Source: Altibacter sp. HG106
Lineage (GTDB): Bacteria; Bacteroidota; Bacteroidia; Flavobacteriales; Flavobacteriaceae
DNA length: 64,000 bases
Direction of reading: 5' to 3'
NCBI RefSeq assembly: GCF_028561755.1
Contig: NZ_JAQQTD010000001.1
Coordinates: 248,001-312,000, forward strand
Shown here: positions 41,665 to 50,191 of the stretch, one piece after another
How the letters are laid out: every line of letters begins with the position of its first letter
How positions within the stretch are numbered: position 1 is the stretch's first letter
The notes under the pieces: generated by a model
Database searches by the model: none
What the model was told of the DNA's origin: nothing
The model's input: the letters and a program-made list of their open reading frames with translations, nothing else
Made by a program: the position numbers and the translations under genes

Positions 41665-42609
41665 TTATTGTCCCGTACTCGTGTTGTAATATCCTTTTTC
41701 GGGAATTTCGATCATATACTCTTTTCCGGAGGCATTCTTTAAATAAGTCTCTCGCAACCAGGGGTTATGAATTTTCAAGATTTTGTAGTTGATCTCGAAC
41801 CGCTTGGCGAACTCGGCAAAGTCGGTTACCGGGGTATCTACTTTTACTTCGTAGGTAGGTACTGCCGTATATAAATCTTTTTCTCTAAAGTTGAACCCGT
41901 ACTTCTGCGGATTGCTTAAGATCTCTTTAAAAGCAAGAATTCGGAAGACATAGCGACTCGTTTCGCTGTTAAGAAGTAGGTCGTAATAATTATTCTGCGC
42001 CTTTTGACGGTCGATTTGTTTCGATACGCCATAGTTACCGGCATTGTACGCAGCTGCTGCCAGCGTCCAGCTTCCAAAGCGCTCTTTCGACTTCTTCAGA
42101 TATTCAGCAGCTACTTCCGTCGCTTTTTCCAAGTGATACCGTTCATCTACGTAATCGTTAATTTCGAGTCCATATTCACGCCCCGTACCTTTCAAAAAAT
42201 GCCAAAATCCAGCGGCCCCTGCAGGAGAGCTATTGTTTTCCAACGCACTTTCGGCTACCGCCAAATATTTAAAATCATCTGGGAGTCCGTATTTTTCTAA
42301 CAAAGGCTCTATGATAGGAAAATATTTATGGGCCCGTTTCATTATGAGCAAGCCATTAGACTGCCAGTAGGTATTAACCAGCAGCTCGCGATCTAATCGT
42401 TCGCGCACATCCGGATCATTGAGCGGCACCGGCTCGCCGGCAAAGCTCATGGTTTCAGGGAGCGGCAAGGCATATACATTGTAATCATTAACCATTCGCT
42501 TATTCAAACTTTCATCGGTATTGGGAGACTCTTGTACGGCATTCACACAAAGTCCGCTTACCCCAACCACGGCAATCAATAATCCTATCTTGGAAACTAA
42601 CGTAGTCAT
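41665..42609 (-). CDS. Lytic transglycosylase (MltD/SLT family)
   Basis: About 314 residues. A signal peptide (TTLVSKIGLLIAVVGVSGLC) precedes an SLT domain: YGLPDDFKYLAVAESALENN with the catalytic Glu, SPAGAAGFWHFLKGTGREYG, WTLAAAAYNAGNYGVSKQI. The C-terminal part (VPTYEVKVDTPVTDFAEFAK and FEINYKILKIHNPWLRETYL) resembles a single LysM-like repeat. It cleaves peptidoglycan in the periplasm. An in-frame Met two codons earlier (42615) is also possible. The stop abuts the stop of the convergent TPR gene. Confidence 0.9.
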   Translation of the reverse strand: MTTLVSKIGLLIAVVGVSGLCVNAVQESPNTDESLNKRMVNDYNVYALPLPETMSFAGEPVPLNDPDVRERLDRELLVNTYWQSNGLLIMKRAHKYFPIIEPLLEKYGLPDDFKYLAVAESALENNSSPAGAAGFWHFLKGTGREYGLEINDYVDERYHLEKATEVAAEYLKKSKERFGSWTLAAAAYNAGNYGVSKQIDRQKAQNNYYDLLLNSETSRYVFRILAFKEILSNPQKYGFNFREKDLYTAVPTYEVKVDTPVTDFAEFAKRFEINYKILKIHNPWLRETYLKNASGKEYMIEIPEKGYYNTSTGQ

Positions 42610-42672
42610 AAACATAAATTTTTGATTAAAGATAGCGAAACTAGGCGCTTCCTTCAAGTATTTAACAGTGAT

Positions 42673-43344
42673 TTAAGCCCCGATGATCTGGCGTAGCGTC
42701 TTCGTAACTTCTGCCCCTTTATTGAGCAACATGATATGCGTTCCCCCTTCTAATACAAAACAGTCTTCCTTTTTGGTAATATTTTTAAAAGGAAAAATTA
42801 GGTCTTCATCCCCGTGTATATGTACTACCTCTTCATCGATTTCGGTGCGTGGCCAATTCACCATATGGGCAATGGCCCAATCGAGATATTGTTTGTTTCG
42901 CACATGTAAAAATTGCTGATACAGTGACAAACGCTTTTTAGAACGAGGCCCAACCGCAAATTTGGTAAGATCATCGGCATTGAGCATCCAGCCGGTAGGA
43001 AGCAATTTATACGCTTTGGTCTTACGTGCAAAGTGCAATCGGCCTGGTAATTCGGCTTGTGACTTCACACTAGAAATGATAATAACCTTCCGAAGTGTTA
43101 AAAATGCCGCCATCTCCTGAACAACCACTCCACCAAAGGAAACACCAACAAGCACCGCCTCTGGCTGGGTAACGTATGCCGCCATGCGCTTGGCATAATG
43201 TGGCATCGACTCACCCTTTTCCGGAATTAACCACTCGATCACTTGCATCTCATAGCGATCTTCGGGCAGTTTGATATTCTTAAATATTTCCTTTCCGGCG
43301 GCCATTCCGGGTACAAAATAGACTGGAATTTTAGAGTGCTCCAT
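42673..43344 (-). CDS. Alpha/beta hydrolase
   Basis: A 223-residue cytosolic hydrolase. It opens with VYFVPGMAAGKEIFKNI (oxyanion region). The nucleophile elbow is AVLVGVSFGGVVVQEM with catalytic Ser. Asp and His are in HIHGDEDLIFPFKNI and EGGTHIMLLNKG. The catalytic triad is complete. Substrate unknown. Divergent from the pirin gene. Confidence 0.88.
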   Translation of the reverse strand: MEHSKIPVYFVPGMAAGKEIFKNIKLPEDRYEMQVIEWLIPEKGESMPHYAKRMAAYVTQPEAVLVGVSFGGVVVQEMAAFLTLRKVIIISSVKSQAELPGRLHFARKTKAYKLLPTGWMLNADDLTKFAVGPRSKKRLSLYQQFLHVRNKQYLDWAIAHMVNWPRTEIDEEVVHIHGDEDLIFPFKNITKKEDCFVLEGGTHIMLLNKGAEVTKTLRQIIGA

Positions 43345-43435
43345 AGGGCTTTAACAAGGCTGAGGCGGTAGAGCCGTCAGAATTTTCGTAAATTTGTAAA
43401 CAAAGGTAACAAGACTACCTTGTTTTGGGGCTACC

Positions 43436-44152
43436 ATGAAAAAGATTTTACATACTGCTAACACAAGAGGTTCAGCCGACTATGGTTGGCTTCAGGCAAA
43501 TTACTCTTTTAGTTTTGCCAATTACTTCGATCCGAAACGATTGCAGTTCGGACTCCTACGCGTTATGAACGACGATACCGTGGCACCGGGAATGGGCTTC
43601 GGAAAGCATCCTCATGAGAACATGGAAATCGTTACCATTCCGCAGACAGGAGCATTGAAGCATCGTGACTCTATGGGGAACGAAGGAATTATCCAGGCGG
43701 GTGATATTCAGGTGATGAGCGCCGGAAGCGGTGTAGAACACAGCGAGATCAATGCCAGTAGTAAAGAGCCGGTTACCCTGTTCCAGATTTGGGTATTTCC
43801 GGAAACCGAAAACGTGGCACCTCGTTACGATCAAAAAAAGATTGCGAGTCTCTTACAACCCAATCAACTGGCAACCGTAGTGGCCCCTAAAGATGTGGCC
43901 AAAGGCGAACAATTATGGGTACATCAGCAAGCGTATTTTAGTTTGGGCGACTTCTCCGAAAAAACTTCCATTACGTATCAATTACACAACAAATCACACG
44001 GTGCCTACGTTTTTGTGATTGAAGGCGCCGCTAGTGTGGCTGATGAGCACCTGGAGAAACGAGATGCGGTAGGTGTTTGGGATACCCATGAAGTGGCCCT
44101 TGACATTGCCGCCAACAGTCGAATTTTAGTGATAGAAATACCGATGAATTAA
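43436..44152 (+). CDS. Pirin family protein
   Basis: A 238-residue bicupin. The N-terminal cupin holds the metal-binding set: GFGKHPHENMEIVTIPQTG with His-x-His, then AGSGVEHSEINAS with His and Glu. The C-terminal cupin is shorter (HGAYVFVIEGAASVADEHLE). E. coli YhaK and human pirin share this fold; some members are quercetin 2,3-dioxygenases. Activity here is not known. An inverted repeat AAGGTA-N7-TACCTT (43403-43421) lies just upstream. Confidence 0.92.
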   Translation: MKKILHTANTRGSADYGWLQANYSFSFANYFDPKRLQFGLLRVMNDDTVAPGMGFGKHPHENMEIVTIPQTGALKHRDSMGNEGIIQAGDIQVMSAGSGVEHSEINASSKEPVTLFQIWVFPETENVAPRYDQKKIASLLQPNQLATVVAPKDVAKGEQLWVHQQAYFSLGDFSEKTSITYQLHNKSHGAYVFVIEGAASVADEHLEKRDAVGVWDTHEVALDIAANSRILVIEIPMN

Positions 44153-44170
44153 CGATATAAATAACTTCCC

Positions 44171-44470
44171 ATGATTGAAGATGTAGAAATTACCGATAAT
44201 GAGTTCCTACGCCAGTTTGAACTGGAAGTGGGAGACAACATGGCGCGCATTGAGTACGCCTTACAAGATCGGAAGATCTTTCTCACCAAATACGAGATGC
44301 CTGACATTCTGGAAGAGCAGGGCTTTCGTGATATTTTCATCAAGGCGGTCTTCGAAGAGGTAAAAGATCGCGGCATCAATTTAGTGCCTACCAGCCCCGA
44401 AGTGGCGGGATTCATGCGTAAAAATCGTAGAAAATACAAGAGCCTACTTCCAGTGGGTATTAGTATTTAA
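44171..44470 (+). CDS. Small GNAT-like N-acetyltransferase (COG2388 type)
   Basis: A 99-residue protein of the minimal GNAT group. It reads FLRQFELEVGDNMARIEYAL, KIFLTKYEMPDILEEQGFRD (the strand and acetyl-CoA pyrophosphate-binding region, though the usual RGxG is altered to EEQGF), then VKDRGINLVPTSPEVAGFMR. The altered loop leaves CoA binding uncertain. Starts 18 nt after the pirin stop and is probably in the same operon. Confidence 0.75.
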   Translation: MIEDVEITDNEFLRQFELEVGDNMARIEYALQDRKIFLTKYEMPDILEEQGFRDIFIKAVFEEVKDRGINLVPTSPEVAGFMRKNRRKYKSLLPVGISI

Positions 44471-44487
44471 AAGTGTTGGGGGGTTCC

Positions 44488-44545
44488 GTCGCAGTGCGAC
44501 GTCGGGCCTGCCTGTCGGCAGACAGGCTTTCCGCACTACGCGGTA
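44488..44545. repeat. Cluster of palindromes between convergent genes, REP-like
   Basis: GTCGCAGTGCGAC (44488-44500) is a near-perfect palindrome. GCCTGCCTGTCGGCAGACAGGC (22 bp at 44506-44527) folds into a stem GCCTG/CAGGC extended by CTG/CAG around TCGG. CCGCACTACGCGG (44531-44543) can pair with the first block (CGCAGTGCG against CGCACTACG, one mismatch), closing a large cruciform. The GC-rich composition differs from other intergenic DNA here. It may be an extragenic repeat, an old transposon end, or a terminator. Confidence 0.5.
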
Positions 44546-44559
44546 GGTTGCTTCAATCC

Positions 44560-45912
44560 CTAACCCAATACCGGGCTGGCAATAAAAGAACAACGCACCA
44601 TTCCTTCCTCATCAATTCGATCTAATCGAACATTATGTAAGGTATTTACCAGCGCTGGATCCCATGGCGCTTTTACTTTCACGTAATTTTCAGTGAATCC
44701 GTGAATGTATCCCAGTTTGTTCTCACCTTCAAAAAGTACGGTCGCTTCTGTGCCCAACCTACTTTCATAAAAAGCACGGCGTTTTTTAGCGGAGAGTCCG
44801 CGTAACATCTTACTGCGTTTGCTTCGAACCTTTTTAGGCACCACCCCGTCCATGGTCGCGGCCGGAGTATTGTCACGTTCCGAATAGGTGAACACATGCA
44901 AATAAGAAATATCCAATTCTTGCAAGAACGTGTATGTTTCTAAAAAGTCGGCATCGGTTTCACCGGGAAAGCCAACAATCACATCAACCCCAATGCAGGC
45001 TTGAGGCAGCACTTCTTTGATCTGGTTTACGCGATCTACATACAGTTCTCTCATGTAGCGGCGTCGCATCAACTTTAGTAATTTGTTGCTTCCACTTTGC
45101 AACGGTATGTGAAAGTGTGGCACGAAGGTGCGCGATGCAGCCACAAAATTTATGGTTTCATTTTTCAGTAGATTGGGTTCGATAGACGAGATACGCAAAC
45201 GATCGATGCCGGGAACCTCATCCAAGGCCTGACACAATTCTAAGAAGGTATGCTCGTGTTTTTTGTTTCCGAACTCTCCTTTTCCATAATCGCCAATATT
45301 CACCCCCGTGAGCACGATTTCCTTAATCCCTTGCGCACTTATTTCCGCGGCATTTTTCAAGACATTTTCTAAGGTATCGCTTCGGGAGATACCACGCGCC
45401 AAAGGGATGGTGCAATACGTACATTTATAGTCACACCCATCCTGTACCTTTAAAAAGGCTCGCGTGCGATCGCCAATAGAATAGGAACCTACATAGAAAT
45501 CGGCTTCGTCAATATCGCACGAATGAATCTGTGCGGTACCATTGGCAAACGATTCGGGATGCGCTAATAGATCATTGATGTACCCGGTAAGTTTAAATTT
45601 TTCGGTAGCGCCTAATACTAAATCGACACCGTCTACATCGGCAAGTTCTTGCGGCTTTAATTGGGCATAACAGCCAATTGCGGCAATAAAAGCTTCAGGA
45701 TTTCCTTTTTTGGCTTGCTTGACGATACTTTTAAAACGCTTATCGGCATTCTCGGTAACGCTACAGGTGTTGATCACATAAATGTCGGCTGCCTCAGAAA
45801 AATCCACACGCATAAAACCATCCTCGGTGAAGGAGCGAGCTATGGTAGAGGTTTCACTGAAATTCAGCTTACATCCTAAGGTGTAAAATGCAACTTTTTT
45901 GTGAGCGTTCAT
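44560..45912 (-). CDS. mtaB: tRNA (t6A37) methylthiotransferase
   Basis: A 450-residue radical-SAM enzyme that converts t6A to ms2t6A at position 37 of tRNA. The N-terminal UPF0004 domain starts KVAFYTLGCKLNFSETSTIA and has Cys in INTCSVTENADKRF and AAIGCYAQLKP. The radical-SAM cluster motif is VQDGCDYKCTYCTIPLARG. A TRAM-like C-terminal domain begins near EATVLFEGENKLGYIHGF. Length and the CKLN motif fit MtaB rather than MiaB or RimO. Confidence 0.94.
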   Translation of the reverse strand: MNAHKKVAFYTLGCKLNFSETSTIARSFTEDGFMRVDFSEAADIYVINTCSVTENADKRFKSIVKQAKKGNPEAFIAAIGCYAQLKPQELADVDGVDLVLGATEKFKLTGYINDLLAHPESFANGTAQIHSCDIDEADFYVGSYSIGDRTRAFLKVQDGCDYKCTYCTIPLARGISRSDTLENVLKNAAEISAQGIKEIVLTGVNIGDYGKGEFGNKKHEHTFLELCQALDEVPGIDRLRISSIEPNLLKNETINFVAASRTFVPHFHIPLQSGSNKLLKLMRRRYMRELYVDRVNQIKEVLPQACIGVDVIVGFPGETDADFLETYTFLQELDISYLHVFTYSERDNTPAATMDGVVPKKVRSKRSKMLRGLSAKKRRAFYESRLGTEATVLFEGENKLGYIHGFTENYVKVKAPWDPALVNTLHNVRLDRIDEEGMVRCSFIASPVLG

Positions 45913-45972
45913 TCTTGTATTTTAGCAAACGAGGGCGCAAAGTTACAAACTAAAATTGGTTCTCAAAAGCGT

Positions 45973-47595
45973 ATGATGTATCCGTTACGAATCCTATTTG
46001 TCCTATTTTCAGCGAGTTGTGCAGGGTTGTTCGTTGCGTGTGAGTCTTCGGAAGGATCTGAAAAAGACCATCACGTCTTCCGCTATAACGAACACAGCAA
46101 TATTCCTACGCTAGACCCGGCCTTTGCTCGCAATCCGCAAACCATCTGGCCGACGAATCAGTTGTACAACGGACTCGTACAATTGGACGATTCGCTGAAC
46201 ATTCAGCCCGATATCGCCAAACGTTGGGAAATTAACGACAGTACCCAAACCTATACTTTCTACTTAAGAGATGACGTGTATTATCACAACAGTGAAGTAT
46301 TTGCTCCTGACACCACCCGCAAGGTGGTGGCCGCTGATTTTGTCTATAGCTTCGATCGTTTAACCGATCCCAAAGTCGCTTCCCCCGGGAGCTGGGTAAT
46401 GAGTAACGTTGCCTCGTATGAAGCGCCTAACGACAGTATCTTTGTTATTCAGTTAAAACAACCGTTTCCGGCCTTTCTAGGATTGTTATCAATGCGGTAT
46501 TGTTCGGTGATTCCCAAAGAAGCAGTGGAAACCTACGGCAGTGAATTCCGAAGCAATCCCGTAGGCACAGGCCCCTTCCAATTCAAGCTATGGGAAGAGA
46601 ACATCAAATTGGTCTTCCGCAAAAATCCAAATTACTTTGAAACAGATGCGGATGGAAATTCCTTACCCTACCTCGAAGCTGTTGCCATTACCTTCTTACC
46701 TGATAAACAAAGTGAATTTCTACAATTTGCGCAGGGAAACATCGATTTTGTTTCCAGTTTAGATAACTCGTACAAAGATGAGATCATCACCACCACCGGA
46801 AAACTACAGCCCAAATACGAAGACGCGGTGGAACTGATTACCGCACCTTACCTTAATACAGAATATCTGGGCTTCTTTTTAGGCGGAGATACGCCCGAGA
46901 TCCAATCGAAAGCGCTGCGACAGGCCATCAACTATGGTTTTGATCGTGAAAAAATGATTACCTATTTGCGAAATGGTATGGGAATTCCTGCGATTCACGG
47001 CGTCATACCACAAGGACTTCCCGGGTTTGACCGCATTGAGGGCTACGAATACAATCCTGAGAAGGCGCGCCAGTTGATCGCACAATACACTTCAGAAACA
47101 GGAGATACCGCTCCCGAAATTGTCATAGGTACGAATAGCCAGTATCTTGATATCTGTGAATACGTGCAGCGTGAATTAGAAAAACTAGGGATTAATGTGA
47201 GCATCGATGTAGTACCGCCCTCTACACTGCGTCAAATGAAAAGCACAGGCGAACTTGACGTCTTTCGAGCCAGTTGGATTGCCGATTATCCCGATGCCGA
47301 AAATTACCTGTCGCTCTTCTACAGCGAAAATTTTACGCCGAATGGTCCTAACTATACCCATTATAAAAATGAAACTTTTGACAGTTTATATGTGGCGGCT
47401 CGAAGTATTTCTTCACTAGAGCGAAGAAAAGTACTCTATCGAGAAATGGATTCGATTGTTATTGCGGACGCGCCTATCGTCCCGCTGTTTTATGATAAAG
47501 CCATACGATTTGTGAGAAAAGAGGTAAGCGGTCTCGGAATCAATCCACAAAACTTTCTGGTACTCAAATACGTAAAGAAAACCCCTACCGAGTAA
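45973..47595 (+). CDS. ABC-type oligopeptide/dipeptide-binding lipoprotein (SBP_bac_5)
   Basis: About 540 residues. Signal peptide MMYPLRILFVLFSASCAGLF, lipobox LFVACESS. Then the SBP_bac_5 fold: SNIPTLDPAFARNPQTIWPT, YNGLVQLDDSLNIQPDIAKR, TYTFYLRDDVYYHNSEVF, NPVGTGPFQFKLWEENIKL, ALRQAINYGFDREKMITYL and the C-terminal PIVPLFYDKAIRFVRKEV. It should bind peptides in the periplasm. No permease or ATPase gene is next to it. The ATG at 45973 is picked because an upstream frame lacks a signal peptide. Confidence 0.92.
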   Translation: MMYPLRILFVLFSASCAGLFVACESSEGSEKDHHVFRYNEHSNIPTLDPAFARNPQTIWPTNQLYNGLVQLDDSLNIQPDIAKRWEINDSTQTYTFYLRDDVYYHNSEVFAPDTTRKVVAADFVYSFDRLTDPKVASPGSWVMSNVASYEAPNDSIFVIQLKQPFPAFLGLLSMRYCSVIPKEAVETYGSEFRSNPVGTGPFQFKLWEENIKLVFRKNPNYFETDADGNSLPYLEAVAITFLPDKQSEFLQFAQGNIDFVSSLDNSYKDEIITTTGKLQPKYEDAVELITAPYLNTEYLGFFLGGDTPEIQSKALRQAINYGFDREKMITYLRNGMGIPAIHGVIPQGLPGFDRIEGYEYNPEKARQLIAQYTSETGDTAPEIVIGTNSQYLDICEYVQRELEKLGINVSIDVVPPSTLRQMKSTGELDVFRASWIADYPDAENYLSLFYSENFTPNGPNYTHYKNETFDSLYVAARSISSLERRKVLYREMDSIVIADAPIVPLFYDKAIRFVRKEVSGLGINPQNFLVLKYVKKTPTE

Positions 47596-47637
47596 CGACT
47601 TAGTGCTAAAACCGACCTATATTGAAACACTTGAGTA

Positions 47638-47946
47638 ATGGGCATACGGGGAATGACAGACAGCATCAAATTTAACGATTGGCAAAAGAGCAAACGGAAA
47701 ACGATATATGACCTATCCGATTGTAAGCGCTCAGGAACCTATAAAATGATGGACGACCATCGCCAGATGAACATTCACGAATACGCTACCTTTCAGAAAG
47801 AACAATTTAAGAGGCGAAGAAAAGAGCAAAGGTGGCGAAGACTTCGATGGCTACTAGTTCTTTTCATAACCCTATTGATTGTTATTGGCTTTCTCCTGGC
47901 GTACGGGTTCATCGACTGGCAGGCGTATCTTTCGCCTACTTTTTAA
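47638..47946 (+). CDS. Small single-pass membrane protein of unknown function
   Basis: Up to 102 residues; the start is uncertain (ATG at 47638, 47653, 47746 or later). The reliable part is the C-terminal half: a very basic stretch (FKRRRKEQRWRRLRW) followed by a membrane helix (LLVLFITLLIVIGFLLAYGF) and a short tail. Positive-inside rule places the N-terminus in the cytoplasm. No family recognised. The stop overlaps the convergent GlmU-like gene by 4 nt. Confidence 0.6.
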   Translation: MGIRGMTDSIKFNDWQKSKRKTIYDLSDCKRSGTYKMMDDHRQMNIHEYATFQKEQFKRRRKEQRWRRLRWLLVLFITLLIVIGFLLAYGFIDWQAYLSPTF

Positions 47947-49118
47947 TCGCGTCTAAACCGGGTAGTATCGTCAAAAACCTGTTGCAGAATAGCAGCTTCG
48001 GTATCGTCAAAAGTCTTGCTCCTGCGCTGCATCACTTGTTCAGCCACTTCAAAGGCTTTATTGGTTTTATAGGTTGTCGTCCCTTTGCTTCCCCCCCAAC
48101 TAAAACTGGGAATAAAATTTCTGGGATACCCACTTCCGAAGATATTGGCACTTACCCCTACCACCGTTCCGGTATTGAACATGGTATTGATCCCACACTT
48201 GCTGTGGTCGCCCATCATGAGGCCGCAAAACTGAAGACCGGTATGCGCAAACCGTTCGTCCTGATAGCTCCAAAGTCGAACTTCGCTGTAGTTGTTCTTA
48301 AGGTTCGAAATGTTGGTATCGGCGCCTAAATTACACCATTCTCCCAGCACCGAATTCCCCAAAAAGCCATCGTGTCCCTTATTAGAATATCCAAAGATCA
48401 CTGAATTATTAACCTCCCCTCCCACTTTACTATGAGGTCCAATGGTTGTGCCAGTATAAATTTTAGCGCCCATTTTAAGGGTTGCGCCTTCACAGAGTGC
48501 AAAAGGCCCTCTAATGAGGCTTCCCTCCATGATTTCGCTGTCTTTACCAATATAGATAGGGCCGTCGGTTGCATTGAGGGAACAAAATTGCACGGTGGCT
48601 CCGGGTTCTATAAAGATTCGCTCGGGATGCAACGCTATGACTCCTTCCGGTAGGGCCTGAGACGTTCTTCCGTGGGTTAGTTGCTTGTAGTCACGTGCAA
48701 TCGCCTCGTGGTTTTTAGAAAAAATATCCCAGGTATGTACAATATGTACGAGGTCGGTATGTGTATACTGAATGATGTCATATTCAGCTTCCTTCAATCC
48801 GCTTCCCTTCTCAGCAACATAAGCAATAGGCTGATTTTCGAAATACAAGGCCTGCCCCTTTTCTAAGCCCGTAATAATTTTTACAATATTTTCGGTGGGA
48901 AGAAAGGCCGGGTTGATCCAAACATTAAGTGCTGCTTCCTGAAGCGGCCACTTTTTTGAGAGATACGCTTCCGTTTTCGTCGAGGTGTCTGTCTTCAAAA
49001 AATGTTCCCACTTTTCACGGAGCGTCCGTATCCCAATACGGATATCCGCCACGGGACGGGTAAAGGTAAAAGGCAACAATGAGGTGCGTTCGGGGCCGTC
49101 AAAAAGGATGTAGTTCAT
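47943..49118 (-). CDS. GlmU-like sugar nucleotidyltransferase with left-handed beta-helix
   Basis: A 391-residue protein. The N-terminal nucleotidyltransferase part is reduced (MNYILFDGPERTSLLPFTFT, RPVADIRIGIRTLREKWEHF). The C-terminal left-handed beta-helix of hexapeptide repeats is clear: GATLKMGAKIYTGTTIGPHS, GGEVNNSVIFGYSNKGHDGF, LGEWCNLGADTNISNLKNNY. It is a Bacteroidota group often annotated as putative sugar nucleotidyltransferase; the substrate (UDP-GlcNAc-like) is unproven. The pyrophosphorylase signature is changed, so activity is uncertain. Confidence 0.85.
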   Translation of the reverse strand: MNYILFDGPERTSLLPFTFTRPVADIRIGIRTLREKWEHFLKTDTSTKTEAYLSKKWPLQEAALNVWINPAFLPTENIVKIITGLEKGQALYFENQPIAYVAEKGSGLKEAEYDIIQYTHTDLVHIVHTWDIFSKNHEAIARDYKQLTHGRTSQALPEGVIALHPERIFIEPGATVQFCSLNATDGPIYIGKDSEIMEGSLIRGPFALCEGATLKMGAKIYTGTTIGPHSKVGGEVNNSVIFGYSNKGHDGFLGNSVLGEWCNLGADTNISNLKNNYSEVRLWSYQDERFAHTGLQFCGLMMGDHSKCGINTMFNTGTVVGVSANIFGSGYPRNFIPSFSWGGSKGTTTYKTNKAFEVAEQVMQRRSKTFDDTEAAILQQVFDDTTRFRRD

Positions 49119-49160
49119 AATCGTAAAGATACTAACCCGCAGGAATCAATTTAGTCTAAA

Positions 49161-49193
49161 AACAAAAAACCTTCGAAAAATCGAAGGTTTTGT
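49161..49193. terminator. Terminator after rpmE
   Basis: AAACCTTCGA (49167-49176) pairs perfectly with TCGAAGGTTT (49181-49190) around AAAA, flanked by an A-run. On the minus strand it ends rpmE and separates it from the GlmU-like gene. Confidence 0.85.
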
Positions 49194-49212
49194 ATGGGAA
49201 AAGGAAGACAAC

Positions 49213-49497
49213 TTATTCGCTGTCCTTTGTTTCTTCTTGTTTCGCCGGCTTCTTGAACTTGGCGTATTTGTTCTTGAACTTGTCGATACGTCCGGCCGTA
49301 TCCACCAATTTGTGTTTTCCGGTGTAGTACGGGTGAGAGGTACGAGAGATTTCCAACTTCACTAAGGGATACTCCGTCCCATCCACATCGATCGTTTCTT
49401 TGGTTTCTGCCGTAGACTTGGTAATAAACACATCGTTGTTAGACATGTCTTTGAAGGCAACAAGTCTGTAATTTTCAGGATGGATTCCTTTTTTCAT
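49213..49497 (-). CDS. rpmE: 50S ribosomal protein bL31, type B (zinc-free)
   Basis: A 94-residue ribosomal protein. [20 protein letters not shown], then [20 protein letters not shown] with [17 protein letters not shown] are bL31 type B marks. The four zinc-binding Cys of type A are absent, so it does not depend on zinc. A charged C-terminal tail ([15 protein letters not shown]) follows. Promoter at 49536-49565. Confidence 0.95.
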   Translation of the reverse strand: MKKGIHPENYRLVAFKDMSNNDVFITKSTAETKETIDVDGTEYPLVKLEISRTSHPYYTGKHKLVDTAGRIDKFKNKYAKFKKPAKQEETKDSE

Positions 49498-49535
49498 CGT
49501 CTTTATCTTTAAATGCTTCTCTTTTTTTGAGTGTG

Positions 49536-49565
49536 CAAATTTAAGGATTAATTATAAATGGACAA
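49536..49565 (-). promoter_or_regulatory. Promoter of rpmE
   Basis: On the minus strand TTG (49565-49563) and TAAATTTG (49543-49536) with a 19-bp spacer, 39 bp before the ATG. Confidence 0.65.
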
Positions 49566-49593
49566 TAAATAAAATCGAAATTTTAAATTAAAA

Positions 49594-49623
49594 GTTACGG
49601 CACGTAACATTTTACTACATTTG
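49594..49623 (+). promoter_or_regulatory. Dyad and -7 element upstream of the DUF4199 gene
   Basis: GTTACG (49594-49599) and CGTAAC (49603-49608) form a perfect inverted repeat with a 3-bp spacer. It is followed at 49616-49623 by TACATTTG, an exact TAnnTTTG -7 element. No TTG is seen at -33; the dyad fills that space, as expected for an operator or activator site. Confidence 0.5.
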
Positions 49624-49657
49624 TTTACTAACTGATGCAACCAAAAAATTTCAGCAC

Positions 49658-50188
49658 ATGGAACAAACCAAAGGATCTGTAAAAAAAGTAGCCATGAGCT
49701 ACGGGCTTGTCTTGGCCTTACTTTCGATTGTCTTATCGGTAATCGCTTATGTACTGGGTGTTCATATAGAACGACCCTGGTGGGTTTCTACCCTCGGAAT
49801 CGTCATCATGATCTTGATCATTATCTACGGTCTCAAAACCTTTAAAAAAGATAATGGCGGGTTCATGTCTCTGGGAGAGGCGTTAAAGGTAGGTCTGGCA
49901 ATTTCATTAGTTTCAGCCATCATTGTCGTGATCTACAATTATGTTTTTATGACATTTATTGAGCCCGATCTCATTGCGCAAACTCTGGATTATACCAAAG
50001 AGCAGATGATTGAACAAAACCCCGAAATGACGCAAGAGCAAATGGACATGGCTATGGGCTTTACTGAAAAAATGATGAGCCCGGTAATCATGACTGCGAT
50101 TGGCATTATTTTCAGTTTGTTTTTAGGATTTATTATTTCGCTGATTGGCGGACTCGTAATGAAACAGAACAGGCCAGAACACGCCTAA
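49658..50188 (+). CDS. DUF4199 membrane protein
   Basis: A 176-residue inner-membrane protein with four helices: SYGLVLALLSIVLSVIAYVL, WVSTLGIVIMILIIIYGLKT, ALKVGLAISLVSAIIVVIYN and MTAIGIIFSLFLGFIISLIG. GGFMSLGEALKVG is the DUF4199 signature and a Met- and Gln-rich segment (EQNPEMTQEQMDMAMG) lies in the loop before the last helix. Function unknown. It precedes the glycosyltransferase by 3 nt, the usual neighbour in Flavobacteriia. Confidence 0.9.
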   Translation: MEQTKGSVKKVAMSYGLVLALLSIVLSVIAYVLGVHIERPWWVSTLGIVIMILIIIYGLKTFKKDNGGFMSLGEALKVGLAISLVSAIIVVIYNYVFMTFIEPDLIAQTLDYTKEQMIEQNPEMTQEQMDMAMGFTEKMMSPVIMTAIGIIFSLFLGFIISLIGGLVMKQNRPEHA

Positions 50189-50191
50189 TCT

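Noticed and set aside
45901-45972. Longer N-terminus for the peptide-binding lipoprotein
   Set aside because: It would overlap the mtaB start region and bury the signal peptide; ATG at 45973 is better.
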